From positions 1-64,000 of the forward strand of contig CAXPZW010000009.1 in assembly GCA_964221845.1 (NCBI GenBank): DNA of 64,000 nt. The letters run 5' to 3'. Each line of letters begins with the position of its first letter. The stretch's first letter is position 1. This DNA comes from CAXPZW01 sp964221845 (GTDB lineage Bacteria; Bacteroidota; Bacteroidia; Flavobacteriales_D; Sanyastnellaceae). The notes below the pieces were generated by a model. That model worked only from the letters and a program-made list of their open reading frames with translations, did no database searches and was not told the DNA's origin. Made by a program: the position numbers and the translations under genes. Shown piece by piece: positions 15,930 through 23,406 of the stretch.

Positions 15930-18100
15930 CGCACGCCATCCACCCCTTCGCCCCAAAGCTCGAAGAACAAAATTGGGTTTGATTCCGGGTCCAGCGTAGG
16001 GTGCACGAGCTCCACTTTTCCGCCCCATTTGCGGCGCACTTCGGACACCTCGGAATACTCGCCGGTAAACGGGCTGTACCAACGGATGTAGAGGGTGCGG
16101 CCTTTGAAGGCCTTGCCTTGGAGTTCCTTGACTTCCAGCCGTTGGGGGCCTTTGCCTGAGTAATCGATGGGGCGCGGCTCGCGCAGGGATTCCTTGACCG
16201 TCCAGGCGTTCCACTGCAAGCTGTCGCACAGGCAGGATTCAGGTACTTCATGGCAGGCTTCTAGACAGGCGCGTTTGCTGTACTCGTTCCACGTGTGGTT
16301 GTAGACTGCGCCCACCACACGGGAAGTTTGTGCTTTTGCATCGCCGGTGAGCAGGTACACCGCCGAGGCCAAATCGTCATTGCGCAAGTCGCCATAGCTG
16401 TTCCAATCGGCGCGGTTGAGGTCTAACTCGCTGATGAAGCGGTCGATGTGCTGGTATACCGCCCAATGGCCGGTATCTGCGTTGAATTGGTGATCCCAAT
16501 GCATGCCCACCCCGGCCACACCGGTAAACGGCGAGAGCAGGGAGCATTTGAGCCCGTTGACCGGGCGGCTGCACGACATCTCTTTGTCCCCAAAGCCGTA
16601 TTCGGTCCAGAGCAACGGGGTGGTGATGCCGTTGGTGCGGTTCCCCAAACTCACGTGGTCGTGAAAGGTGGTGAAGTAGTGGCTCTCGCAGTGGATGTCC
16701 ACCTCCGGCAAGTCGTAACTGATGTCCTCACCAAACGCCCCGCTCACCAAATAGCTCACGCCCAGCAGGTGCCAGGTGTGGCCCAACTCGTTCTTGATGT
16801 AGCGGGCCATTTCTTGTTGCCACAGGCCAATGGCGCGCTGCAATTCCGGGTCGTCGCCGTAGTTGGGGCCTTGCTTGGTTTTGTTGACGCCGTTGACCTC
16901 GCTGACCAGTTCAAACGCACTGATGGCCGGGCTATAGCCCCACCGCGCGTAGTAGTAGCGCAAACGGTTCTTGTACCACCGTTTGGCCTCTGCGTCGCGC
17001 AGAAAATCAATGGGCTTTTCCAGTCCGAGTGTTGTGTGGTAGCAGTAGCCTTGGTTGGAGGCTTGCTTCTTGCCTGGCTTGTAATCGTCAAACCAATCCC
17101 ATTCGTAAAACCCAAAGCTCTGGTCGATTTCCAGCGAGTACTGGTCGTCCATGCAGAATTGGATTTTGATCTCTAACTCTTCGGCGAGTTGCACAAGTTC
17201 GTCCAACTCCCAGCCGATGTGGAGGCGGTTTTGGTAGTTCCCGAGCGTCTCGTATTCCAACTCGAACCCGTAAGGCCGGCCGATCAAACGTACGGTATTG
17301 CCGCCGTTGTGTTTGAGGGTGTACAAGTGGTCTTGCAGGATCAAAAAACTCACCATGGCCAGGGGAACGGGGGACCATTGGGTTTTGCCCCAAGGCTGTT
17401 TGCTCTCCACACATGCATCGCAGCAGTACTCGCCGGTTTGCTTGTTCTTTTTGTAAGAGAGCAGCCAGTCGGTTTCGGCGTCCAAGGGGTTGTCGTTGTG
17501 GCCGATGGGGAAGAACAGGTCGCCGTTGGCGTATTCCAGGTAGGGGCGATTGGCGGCCTTTTGCACGTAACCGGGATGGTCCGAGGCGGTGCACGTGAAG
17601 GGCTTCCAGAGGCTGTTCCAGGTTGCTCCGGTGGCCGTGACGTAGAACTGCACGCGGTACTCCCCTGCACTCCTGGGGGCATACCGCACTCGGAACGGGA
17701 AGGCATTTGGACGCTGCTGCCAGTTCCAGCGGCCGTAGTTGTTGGGTTTGTTATTGTCGTTGTAGGAAGCCGCCGGTTTGACCACGGGGTGGCTGCGGCG
17801 GAAGTTCTCGTAGTAGAAGGCGTATACGGTGTCGACCGGTTGCCACACGCCGGCACTGTCGCGCTGTTGGATGGCCGCGCCCACGTCCACTTGGGCCGGA
17901 TCAAAGGGGTTGAATCCTCCTTCGTCTTGTAGAAAATCTGCGATTTGATTCATCACCGAGGCAGGCGGTTTGACGCCCCATTCGGCTTTGCCAAACTGCG
18001 GCACGTGGCCAGCTGGTGCGAGTTGCTGCACGTCCAACGCTTGGCCTGTAGCCATGCACGCCAGGGCGAGCGCCGCCAGCGTCAACTTCCATCGAATCAT
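15926..18100 (-). CDS. Secreted putative glycoside hydrolase with DUF5060-like N-terminal domain
   Basis: The 724-residue protein has a signal peptide (MIRWKLTLAALALACMATGQA). An N-terminal beta-sandwich region (about residues 25-170) is followed by FFPIGHNDNPLD and a TIM-barrel-like domain (about 190-560) with FELVSEVNGV and TPLLWTEYGFGD, positions where clan GH-A enzymes carry acid/base and nucleophile glutamates. This arrangement resembles DUF5060-containing putative glycosidases. Two cysteine clusters are notable: EYCCDACVES near residue 230 and RACLEACHEVPESCLCDS near 640. No T9SS sorting domain is seen. Its start overlaps the ruvC stop (ATGA). The substrate is unknown. Confidence 0.8.
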   Translation of the reverse strand: MIRWKLTLAALALACMATGQALDVQQLAPAGHVPQFGKAEWGVKPPASVMNQIADFLQDEGGFNPFDPAQVDVGAAIQQRDSAGVWQPVDTVYAFYYENFRRSHPVVKPAASYNDNNKPNNYGRWNWQQRPNAFPFRVRYAPRSAGEYRVQFYVTATGATWNSLWKPFTCTASDHPGYVQKAANRPYLEYANGDLFFPIGHNDNPLDAETDWLLSYKKNKQTGEYCCDACVESKQPWGKTQWSPVPLAMVSFLILQDHLYTLKHNGGNTVRLIGRPYGFELEYETLGNYQNRLHIGWELDELVQLAEELEIKIQFCMDDQYSLEIDQSFGFYEWDWFDDYKPGKKQASNQGYCYHTTLGLEKPIDFLRDAEAKRWYKNRLRYYYARWGYSPAISAFELVSEVNGVNKTKQGPNYGDDPELQRAIGLWQQEMARYIKNELGHTWHLLGVSYLVSGAFGEDISYDLPEVDIHCESHYFTTFHDHVSLGNRTNGITTPLLWTEYGFGDKEMSCSRPVNGLKCSLLSPFTGVAGVGMHWDHQFNADTGHWAVYQHIDRFISELDLNRADWNSYGDLRNDDLASAVYLLTGDAKAQTSRVVGAVYNHTWNEYSKRACLEACHEVPESCLCDSLQWNAWTVKESLREPRPIDYSGKGPQRLEVKELQGKAFKGRTLYIRWYSPFTGEYSEVSEVRRKWGGKVELVHPTLDPESNPILFFELWGEGVDGVR

Positions 18101-18660
18101 TTGATGCGTCCTTTGTTTTGGCTGACGAACGATGCCCAGCCGCTGTAATTCTTACCGCCCACCTTGGTTTGCCCGGCGTAGAAGTGGCACACCGCTGCGG
18201 CCAAGCCGTCGGTGGCATCCAGTTCCTTGGGCATGGAGTCCTTGGGAATCTTCAAGGTTTGCTGCAACATGGCGGCCACCTGCTCTTTGGCAGCGGCACC
18301 GCTTCCGGTGATGGCCTGTTTGATACGGCGTGGTGCGTATTCCTCGTAATGCATTTGGCGGGAGAGGGCTGCGGCAATGGCCACCCCTTGCGCACGTCCG
18401 AGCTTGAGCATGGACTGCACGTTTTTACCAAAGAAAGGCGCTTCGATGGCCAGCTCATCAGGATGGTACTCGTCGATCAGGCCTTGCACGCGCTCAAAAA
18501 TCTTGGCGAGTTTGAGCGCATGGCTGTCGTACTGGGCGAGTTTGATGACGCCCATGCTCACCAGGGCCATCTTTTTGCCTTGGCATTCGATGATGCCGTA
18601 GCCCATGACGGTGGTTCCGGGGTCGATGCCCAAGATGATGCGTTCCTTCGGGGTGCTCAC
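18097..18660 (-). CDS. ruvC: Holliday junction endodeoxyribonuclease RuvC
   Basis: RuvC resolves Holliday junctions with RuvAB. Catalytic acids are visible in IILGIDPGTTVMGYG, LAIEAPFFGKN and ELDATDGLAAAVCHF. I chose a GTG start at 18660 (187 residues), which puts the first catalytic block ten residues from the N terminus as usual, and sits 5 nt after a TACCTTTG box at 18666-18673. The alternative ATG at 18678 adds six residues but places the promoter box inside the coding sequence. The gene overlaps the downstream hydrolase gene by 4 nt. Confidence 0.93.
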   Translation of the reverse strand: MSTPKERIILGIDPGTTVMGYGIIECQGKKMALVSMGVIKLAQYDSHALKLAKIFERVQGLIDEYHPDELAIEAPFFGKNVQSMLKLGRAQGVAIAAALSRQMHYEEYAPRRIKQAITGSGAAAKEQVAAMLQQTLKIPKDSMPKELDATDGLAAAVCHFYAGQTKVGGKNYSGWASFVSQNKGRIK

Positions 18661-18665
18661 AGTTT

Positions 18666-18673
18666 CAAAGGTA
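18666..18673 (-). promoter_or_regulatory. -7 box (TACCTTTG) for ruvC
   Basis: An exact TAnnTTTG match on the minus strand ends 5 nt before the GTG at 18660. If it is the promoter, the ATG at 18678 would not be on the transcript. Confidence 0.6.
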
Positions 18674-18697
18674 GCCATCTGGCGGAAGGGGAATTCG

Positions 18698-18705
18698 TTT
18701 CTTTG
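18698..18705 (+). promoter_or_regulatory. -7-like box (TTTCTTTG) for family 2 glycosyltransferase
   Basis: One mismatch to TAnnTTTG. It ends 4 nt before a GTG at 18710, mirroring the ruvC promoter on the other strand. Confidence 0.45.
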
Positions 18706-18709
18706 GGAC

Positions 18710-19828
18710 GTGATCGAAGCGGCGCTCATTGTGTGCACCGGAGCCTATTTGGCGCTGGTGCTGTTTTTCATCCTGGGATGGGTGCGTCGCCCTGCCCCGC
18801 CGGCACCTCGGGAAGCGCTTCCCAAAGTGAGCATCGTGGTGCCGTTTCGGGACGAAGGCCCCAACCTGACTGCCAATACCCCCGCGGCCCGCACCGACAC
18901 TTACCCCCTCAACCGCATCGAACTCATCTACGTGGACGACCATTCCGAAGACGGCGGCCCCGAACACGTGGTAGACCTCATCCACCAATACCCGGACCTG
19001 CCGATTGACCTGGTTTCGCTGACCAAAGAATCCGGCAAGAAGGCCGCACTCACCGCCGGCATCCGCCGCTCCAGCGGCCAAATCATCGCCACCCTGGACG
19101 CAGACACGCGCACCGGCCACCGCTGGCTGCACACCCTCGCCCACCGCTTTGGCGACGACACCTTGATGCTGGTCATGCCCGTGCAGTACGCCGCGCCTCG
19201 ATGCGGTTGGCAGAGCTTGCTTGCGTTGGAATTCACTTCGCTTGTAGCCAGCGGCATGGCCTCGTTGAACCTGGGTTTGCCGTTGATGGCCAACGGCGCC
19301 AACCTCGCGTTTCGCCGTGCGGCCTGGTTGGAGGTGAACGGGTACCAATCCCACGCCCACATCCCCTCAGGCGACGACCTGTTTTTGATGTTTGCCCTGG
19401 ACAGCTTGGCACCGGGAAGCGTGCGCGGTGTGCTCGACCCCGCGGCCATTGCCTACACCGACCCACCCGCCTCCTTGCGCGAATTCGTGCACCAACGCAT
19501 CCGCTGGGCAGGTAAAACCCCGGCCTACAAGCACCCGTGGCCCATTGGTGTGGCCGTCACGGTTTTGGGCTGGAACATGGTCGCCTTGGCCGCCTTGGTT
19601 GGCGCATTTTGGTGGCCGCATTTGTGGGCAGTACTGGCCTGGTGCGCTGCCGCAAAACTGGTGGTGGACAGCGCATTTTTGTACTTGGCCACCGGATTCT
19701 TCCACCAGCGCAAATTGCTGGTGTGGTTGCCCGTTCTTGCCATCGTTTACCCGTTCTACACCGTGGGCATTGGCCTGGCCTCCTTGCTGGTGCGCACGTG
19801 GTGGAAAGGACGAAAGCTCGATTTTTGA
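18710..19828 (+). CDS. Membrane-bound family 2 glycosyltransferase
   Basis: From the GTG at 18710 the product is 372 residues: an N-terminal membrane helix, a GT-A catalytic domain and several C-terminal membrane segments. Landmarks are VSIVVPFRDEG, the nucleotide-metal motif ATLDADTRTG, SGDDLFLM and the processive-type QRIRWAGK. It probably builds a lipid- or polysaccharide-linked glycan at the inner membrane. The start is uncertain because the frame is open to 18605, overlapping ruvC on the other strand. The GTG is chosen because it directly precedes the first helix and follows a promoter-like box. Confidence 0.9.
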   Translation: MIEAALIVCTGAYLALVLFFILGWVRRPAPPAPREALPKVSIVVPFRDEGPNLTANTPAARTDTYPLNRIELIYVDDHSEDGGPEHVVDLIHQYPDLPIDLVSLTKESGKKAALTAGIRRSSGQIIATLDADTRTGHRWLHTLAHRFGDDTLMLVMPVQYAAPRCGWQSLLALEFTSLVASGMASLNLGLPLMANGANLAFRRAAWLEVNGYQSHAHIPSGDDLFLMFALDSLAPGSVRGVLDPAAIAYTDPPASLREFVHQRIRWAGKTPAYKHPWPIGVAVTVLGWNMVALAALVGAFWWPHLWAVLAWCAAAKLVVDSAFLYLATGFFHQRKLLVWLPVLAIVYPFYTVGIGLASLLVRTWWKGRKLDF

Positions 19829-19831
19829 CCC

Positions 19832-20917
19832 GTGCAAACCCCTGACGCAAACCAATCGCCCCGCCGCCGTGCGTGGTTGCGCTTCCGCCGCAACGGACTG
19901 GCCATGGCCGGGTTGGGGTTCATTGCACTGATGGTGCTTGTGGCCTTGCTCGGCCCGTGGATCCGCCCAGACGGCACCCCGCAAACCAACGCCCAACAAA
20001 TCGTACTGAGCAACCAATCGCCCGGGTTTACCGTGGAGGTGGTGCGCTTGCACAAACCCAACTTTACCCCGGCCTCTTTTTGGGAAACCCTCGCCCACTA
20101 CGGCGCCCCGGAGCCCTACACTGAAATAGCCATTCAAACCGCCACCGCTAAGGACGGCGGACTGGCCTGCACCCTATACGGCTCTGAAGACAAAGCCTTC
20201 TATTCCGCCGATCAGCTTTACGCCCCTGCGCCTGTTTCGCGCCGCTTCCTGCTGGGCACCGACAAATTCGGGCGCGACCTGCTCAGTCGACTCATGGCCG
20301 GCACCCTCATCAGCCTCAGCGTTGGGCTTATTGCCGTGGGCATCAGTCTGCTTATTGGCGTGGTGTTCGGCGCACTGGCCGGGTACTTTGGCGGCTGGGT
20401 GGACCGCAGCATTATGTGGTTGATCAACGTGATTTGGTCGGTGCCGACGCTGCTGCTCGTATTGGCCATGGTCTTAGCCTTTGGCAAGGGCTTCGAAAAA
20501 GTCTTCATCGCGGTGGGACTCACCATGTGGGTAGAGGTCGCACGAGTGGTGCGCGGTCAAATCCTCTCGCTGCGCGAACGCGAGTACGCACAAGCTGCCC
20601 GGGTGCTGGGCTACGGCCACCTCCGCATCCTGTTTGGGCATTTGCTCCCGGGTGTGTGGGGACCGGTCATCGTAATCTCCGCCGCCAACTTCGCCAGCGC
20701 CATCCTGATCGAGGCCGGCCTCTCGTTCCTGGGCATCGGCGCTCAAATCCCCACCCCGTCCTGGGGCAACATGATCAAGGAACACTACAGCTACATCACC
20801 ACAGACCTGGCCTACCTGGCCTTTATCCCTGGCGTCATGATCATGGCGTTGGTGTTGGCGTTTATGTTGGTGGGCAACGGACTGAGAGACGCGCTGGACG
20901 TACGAGCTTCTGGATAG
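19832..20917 (+). CDS. OppC/DppC-type ABC transporter permease, orphan
   Basis: The 361-residue permease starts with a GTG 3 nt after the glycosyltransferase. It has the family entry motif LLGTDKFGRDLLSRLMAG, the EAA loop YAQAARVLGYGHLRILFGHLLP and the terminal SFLGIGAQIPTPSWGNM. Between the first membrane helix and the permease core there is an extra segment of roughly 90 residues (about 45-130), longer than in typical DppC, predicted to be periplasmic. No partner permease, ATPase or binding protein is adjacent, so the substrate (peptide or nickel type) is unknown. Confidence 0.92.
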   Translation: MQTPDANQSPRRRAWLRFRRNGLAMAGLGFIALMVLVALLGPWIRPDGTPQTNAQQIVLSNQSPGFTVEVVRLHKPNFTPASFWETLAHYGAPEPYTEIAIQTATAKDGGLACTLYGSEDKAFYSADQLYAPAPVSRRFLLGTDKFGRDLLSRLMAGTLISLSVGLIAVGISLLIGVVFGALAGYFGGWVDRSIMWLINVIWSVPTLLLVLAMVLAFGKGFEKVFIAVGLTMWVEVARVVRGQILSLREREYAQAARVLGYGHLRILFGHLLPGVWGPVIVISAANFASAILIEAGLSFLGIGAQIPTPSWGNMIKEHYSYITTDLAYLAFIPGVMIMALVLAFMLVGNGLRDALDVRASG

Positions 20918-20929
20918 GTTCAGGGTTTA

Positions 20930-20956
20930 GTGGAAGTGCAAGCGGTTAGTGCAAGG
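20930..20956 (+). repeat. Left arm of 27-bp inverted repeat
   Basis: This is the exact reverse complement of 22343-22369. It is built of GTGGAAG and GTGCAAG-like units and followed at 20969-20992 by GTGAAAAGTGAAGAGTGAGA-type sequence. Confidence 0.85.
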
Positions 20957-21120
20957 GGGAGTTAAACGTGAAAAGTGAAGAGTGAGAAGTGTGGCGTGCT
21001 TGCGGGGGCAAGCGCAGTGCGGTTGGCGCACCTGACTGGATGACAACTCCTCCATGGCCCACCTACCCATCTTGCACTAAACCCTTGCACTTCCACTTGT
21101 GCTTCCACTAACCACTCCAG

Positions 21121-22197
21121 TCATTCCCACGGTCCGCCGCGCGTGACGTTGACGAAGGTGTCTCCCTCCAGTCGGAAGAGGCCACCGGCAAAGCCGAACC
21201 ACATGCGGCCTTTGCGGTCTTGGTAGATGGAGTTGCAGCCAAAGTTGAAGTCCGGGTTTTCGGGGCTGAGTTGGGTGTAGGAGGTGAAGGTAGTGCCGTC
21301 GTATCGGTAGACTGCATAACCCGTGGCGCAAATCCAGATGTGGCCGTTGCGATCCTCGTAGACAGAGTAGATTTCATTTTGGGTGAGTCCTAGCACTTCG
21401 GGGAAGGTGGTGACTGTTTCGCCGTCCCACATGCAGAGGGCGCCGCGCTTGTCGTTTTGATCCAAGTGCCAGTGGAAGCAGCTGAGCCACAGGTTGCCGT
21501 GTTGGTCTTCGAGGTGGAGCGAGACGTTGTTTGTAGGCAAACCATCGTCGGTGGTGAGTTGGTAGAAGGCCTCACCGTCCCAGCGGTACGCCCCTTGATC
21601 AGAGGTCGCGAACCACAAATCACCGCTGCGCATTTGACGCATATTCATGGGTTCGTAGCCGGTGTTATTGGTGGGTGGCAAGCTTGGTTCCGGAAGTGAG
21701 AAGGCTTCGAAGATACCACCCTCTTCGCGGTAGAACGTCCCTTCGGATTGCACCCACATTGCGCCATCAGCATCAAACATGGGGCGGGTTGGATTTCGAG
21801 GAAATCCGGTGGGATGCGTTGCGCGCTGCAAGGCCTTTCCGTCCCAAGTCATCAATGCGGACGCCTGGCCCATGTCCAGCCCCGCCGAAACCAACCAAAA
21901 CGTGCCCTCAGGATCCAAGGTCAAACCGGTCACCCGATCGCCCACCAAGCCGTCGCTGGCGTGGAAGTAGCGCAAGGTCTCCCCGTTCCACATCATCGCC
22001 CCACTGCTCACCGAGCCCAACCACAAATTCCCGTCCGCATCCTCCACCGGTCCCAACGGAAAATCCGCCACTTGCCGATCATCACCGCCTGCTTTTGCCT
22101 CAGCAGCAGGCGTTTCAGAAACATCAACAGCGGACTTGGGAGCAGCATAACACGCCGCAATCAGAAGTAAAGGCAGAAGGAGAAAGGTGCGAGTCAT
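21121..22197 (-). CDS. Beta-propeller (two-component-regulator-propeller type) lipoprotein
   Basis: From the ATG at 22197 the product is 358 residues with a lipobox (LLLIAAC) and a sheet-forming repeat pattern. Repeated Reg_prop-like units are visible: EDADGNLWLGS, LEDQHGNLWLSC, YEDRNGHIWICA and YQDRKGRMWFGF. It is therefore a surface or periplasmic lipid-anchored propeller like the sensor part of hybrid two-component systems, but without kinase or regulator domains. A box with one mismatch (TACTTTTC, 22202-22209) ends 4 nt before the ATG. The gene is enclosed by an inverted repeat, which suggests an insertion history. Confidence 0.85.
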   Translation of the reverse strand: MTRTFLLLPLLLIAACYAAPKSAVDVSETPAAEAKAGGDDRQVADFPLGPVEDADGNLWLGSVSSGAMMWNGETLRYFHASDGLVGDRVTGLTLDPEGTFWLVSAGLDMGQASALMTWDGKALQRATHPTGFPRNPTRPMFDADGAMWVQSEGTFYREEGGIFEAFSLPEPSLPPTNNTGYEPMNMRQMRSGDLWFATSDQGAYRWDGEAFYQLTTDDGLPTNNVSLHLEDQHGNLWLSCFHWHLDQNDKRGALCMWDGETVTTFPEVLGLTQNEIYSVYEDRNGHIWICATGYAVYRYDGTTFTSYTQLSPENPDFNFGCNSIYQDRKGRMWFGFAGGLFRLEGDTFVNVTRGGPWE

Positions 22198-22342
22198 TCC
22201 CGAAAAGTAACCGATCATCCCACCCACAGCCCAACCTTAACATCTCCTTTGGGCACTTTGCAACTGGCGAGGTCCTGCTCGGCCTCGAGCACACTCGAAA
22301 CCACCAGTTGGAGGAAAAGCAGCCCCTTCAACCTTCTACCAT

Positions 22343-22369
22343 CCTTGCACTAACCGCTTGCACTTCCAC
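22343..22369 (-). repeat. Right arm of 27-bp inverted repeat
   Basis: This is the exact reverse complement of 20930-20956. It is followed at about 22384-22420 by a short tandem array of CACTTTT/CACTCTT units. A degenerate extra copy in the same orientation as this arm lies near 21071-21114. Confidence 0.85.
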
Positions 22370-22454
22370 TTGCACCCCCTTGACACTTTTCACTCTTCAC
22401 TTTTCACTTTTCACTCTCACAAATCGCTTCACTCGGCCAATGCGGTGAAAGTGG

Positions 22455-22462
22455 CATCTTTG
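22455..22462 (+). promoter_or_regulatory. -7-like box (CATCTTTG) for fcl
   Basis: One mismatch to TAnnTTTG. It ends 5 nt before the GTG start. Confidence 0.55.
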
Positions 22463-22467
22463 CACCC

Positions 22468-23406
22468 GTGAACCGCAACGATCGTATCTTCATCGCAGGG
22501 CACCGCGGCATGGTGGGGAGTGCCATTCTCCGCTTGCTTGAGGCCCAAGGCTACACCAACCTCATCGTCCGCCGTTCTTCGGAAGTGGACCTGATGGACC
22601 AGGGGCAAACCCAGGCCTTTTTTGAGCAGGAAAAACCGGACTACGTCTTCATGGCAGCGGCCAAGGTGGGAGGCATTTTGGCCAACAACACCTACCGTGC
22701 AGAGTTCCTGTACAACAACCTGATGATCGCGGCCAACGTGACCCACGCGGCACACATTACAGGGGTCAAGAAGATGCTGTTCTTGGGCTCTTCCTGCATC
22801 TACCCCAAGCTCGCTGAGCAGCCCTTGACCGAGAACAGCTTGCTCACCGGCAGCCTGGAACCCACCAACGAACCTTACGCGATTGCCAAAATCGCCGGCA
22901 TCAAGCTGTGCGAGAGCTACCGCGACCAATACGGGTCGAACTTCATTTCGGCCATGCCTACCAACCTGTACGGACCCAACGACAACTACGACCTGCAAAC
23001 CAGCCACGTGTTGCCGGCTTTGCTGCGCAAGTTTCACGAGGCCAAGGAGGCGGGTTCGCCCACAGTCGAATGCTGGGGCACCGGCAGCCCCATGCGTGAA
23101 TTCCTCCACGTGGACGATTTGGCGGAAGCTTGCGTGTTCCTGATGGACAACTACGACGACAAGCCGTTTGTGAACGTAGGCACCGGTACCGACGTCACCA
23201 TCAAGGAGCTCGCCGAGACCATTGCCGAGATTGTGGGCTACCAAGGCGAGATCGTGTGGAACACCGACAAGCCCGACGGCACCCCGCGCAAGCTGATGAA
23301 CGTCGGCCGCATCCATGACCTGGGCTGGAAGCACCGCATTGACCTGCGCGAAGGAATCGAAAAGGTCTACCAAGATTTCCTCCAACTGTACCCCACACTG
23401 GCATGA
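22468..23406 (+). CDS. fcl: GDP-L-fucose synthase
   Basis: The 312-residue short-chain dehydrogenase starts with GTG at 22468. The nucleotide-binding GHRGMVGSAI is near residue 11. The catalytic set is present in FLGSSCIYPK and EPYAIAKIAGIKLC (Tyr-x3-Lys). The enzyme epimerises and reduces the 4-keto-6-deoxy-mannose product of GMD to GDP-L-fucose; gmd lies at 44.2 kb. The stop overlaps the downstream Wzi-like gene start (ATGA). Confidence 0.96.
   Translation: MNRNDRIFIAGHRGMVGSAILRLLEAQGYTNLIVRRSSEVDLMDQGQTQAFFEQEKPDYVFMAAAKVGGILANNTYRAEFLYNNLMIAANVTHAAHITGVKKMLFLGSSCIYPKLAEQPLTENSLLTGSLEPTNEPYAIAKIAGIKLCESYRDQYGSNFISAMPTNLYGPNDNYDLQTSHVLPALLRKFHEAKEAGSPTVECWGTGSPMREFLHVDDLAEACVFLMDNYDDKPFVNVGTGTDVTIKELAETIAEIVGYQGEIVWNTDKPDGTPRKLMNVGRIHDLGWKHRIDLREGIEKVYQDFLQLYPTLA

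Noticed and set aside
20930..22420. Inverted repeats as ends of an insertion sequence
   Set aside because: No transposase or target duplication is visible; the enclosed gene is a propeller lipoprotein.
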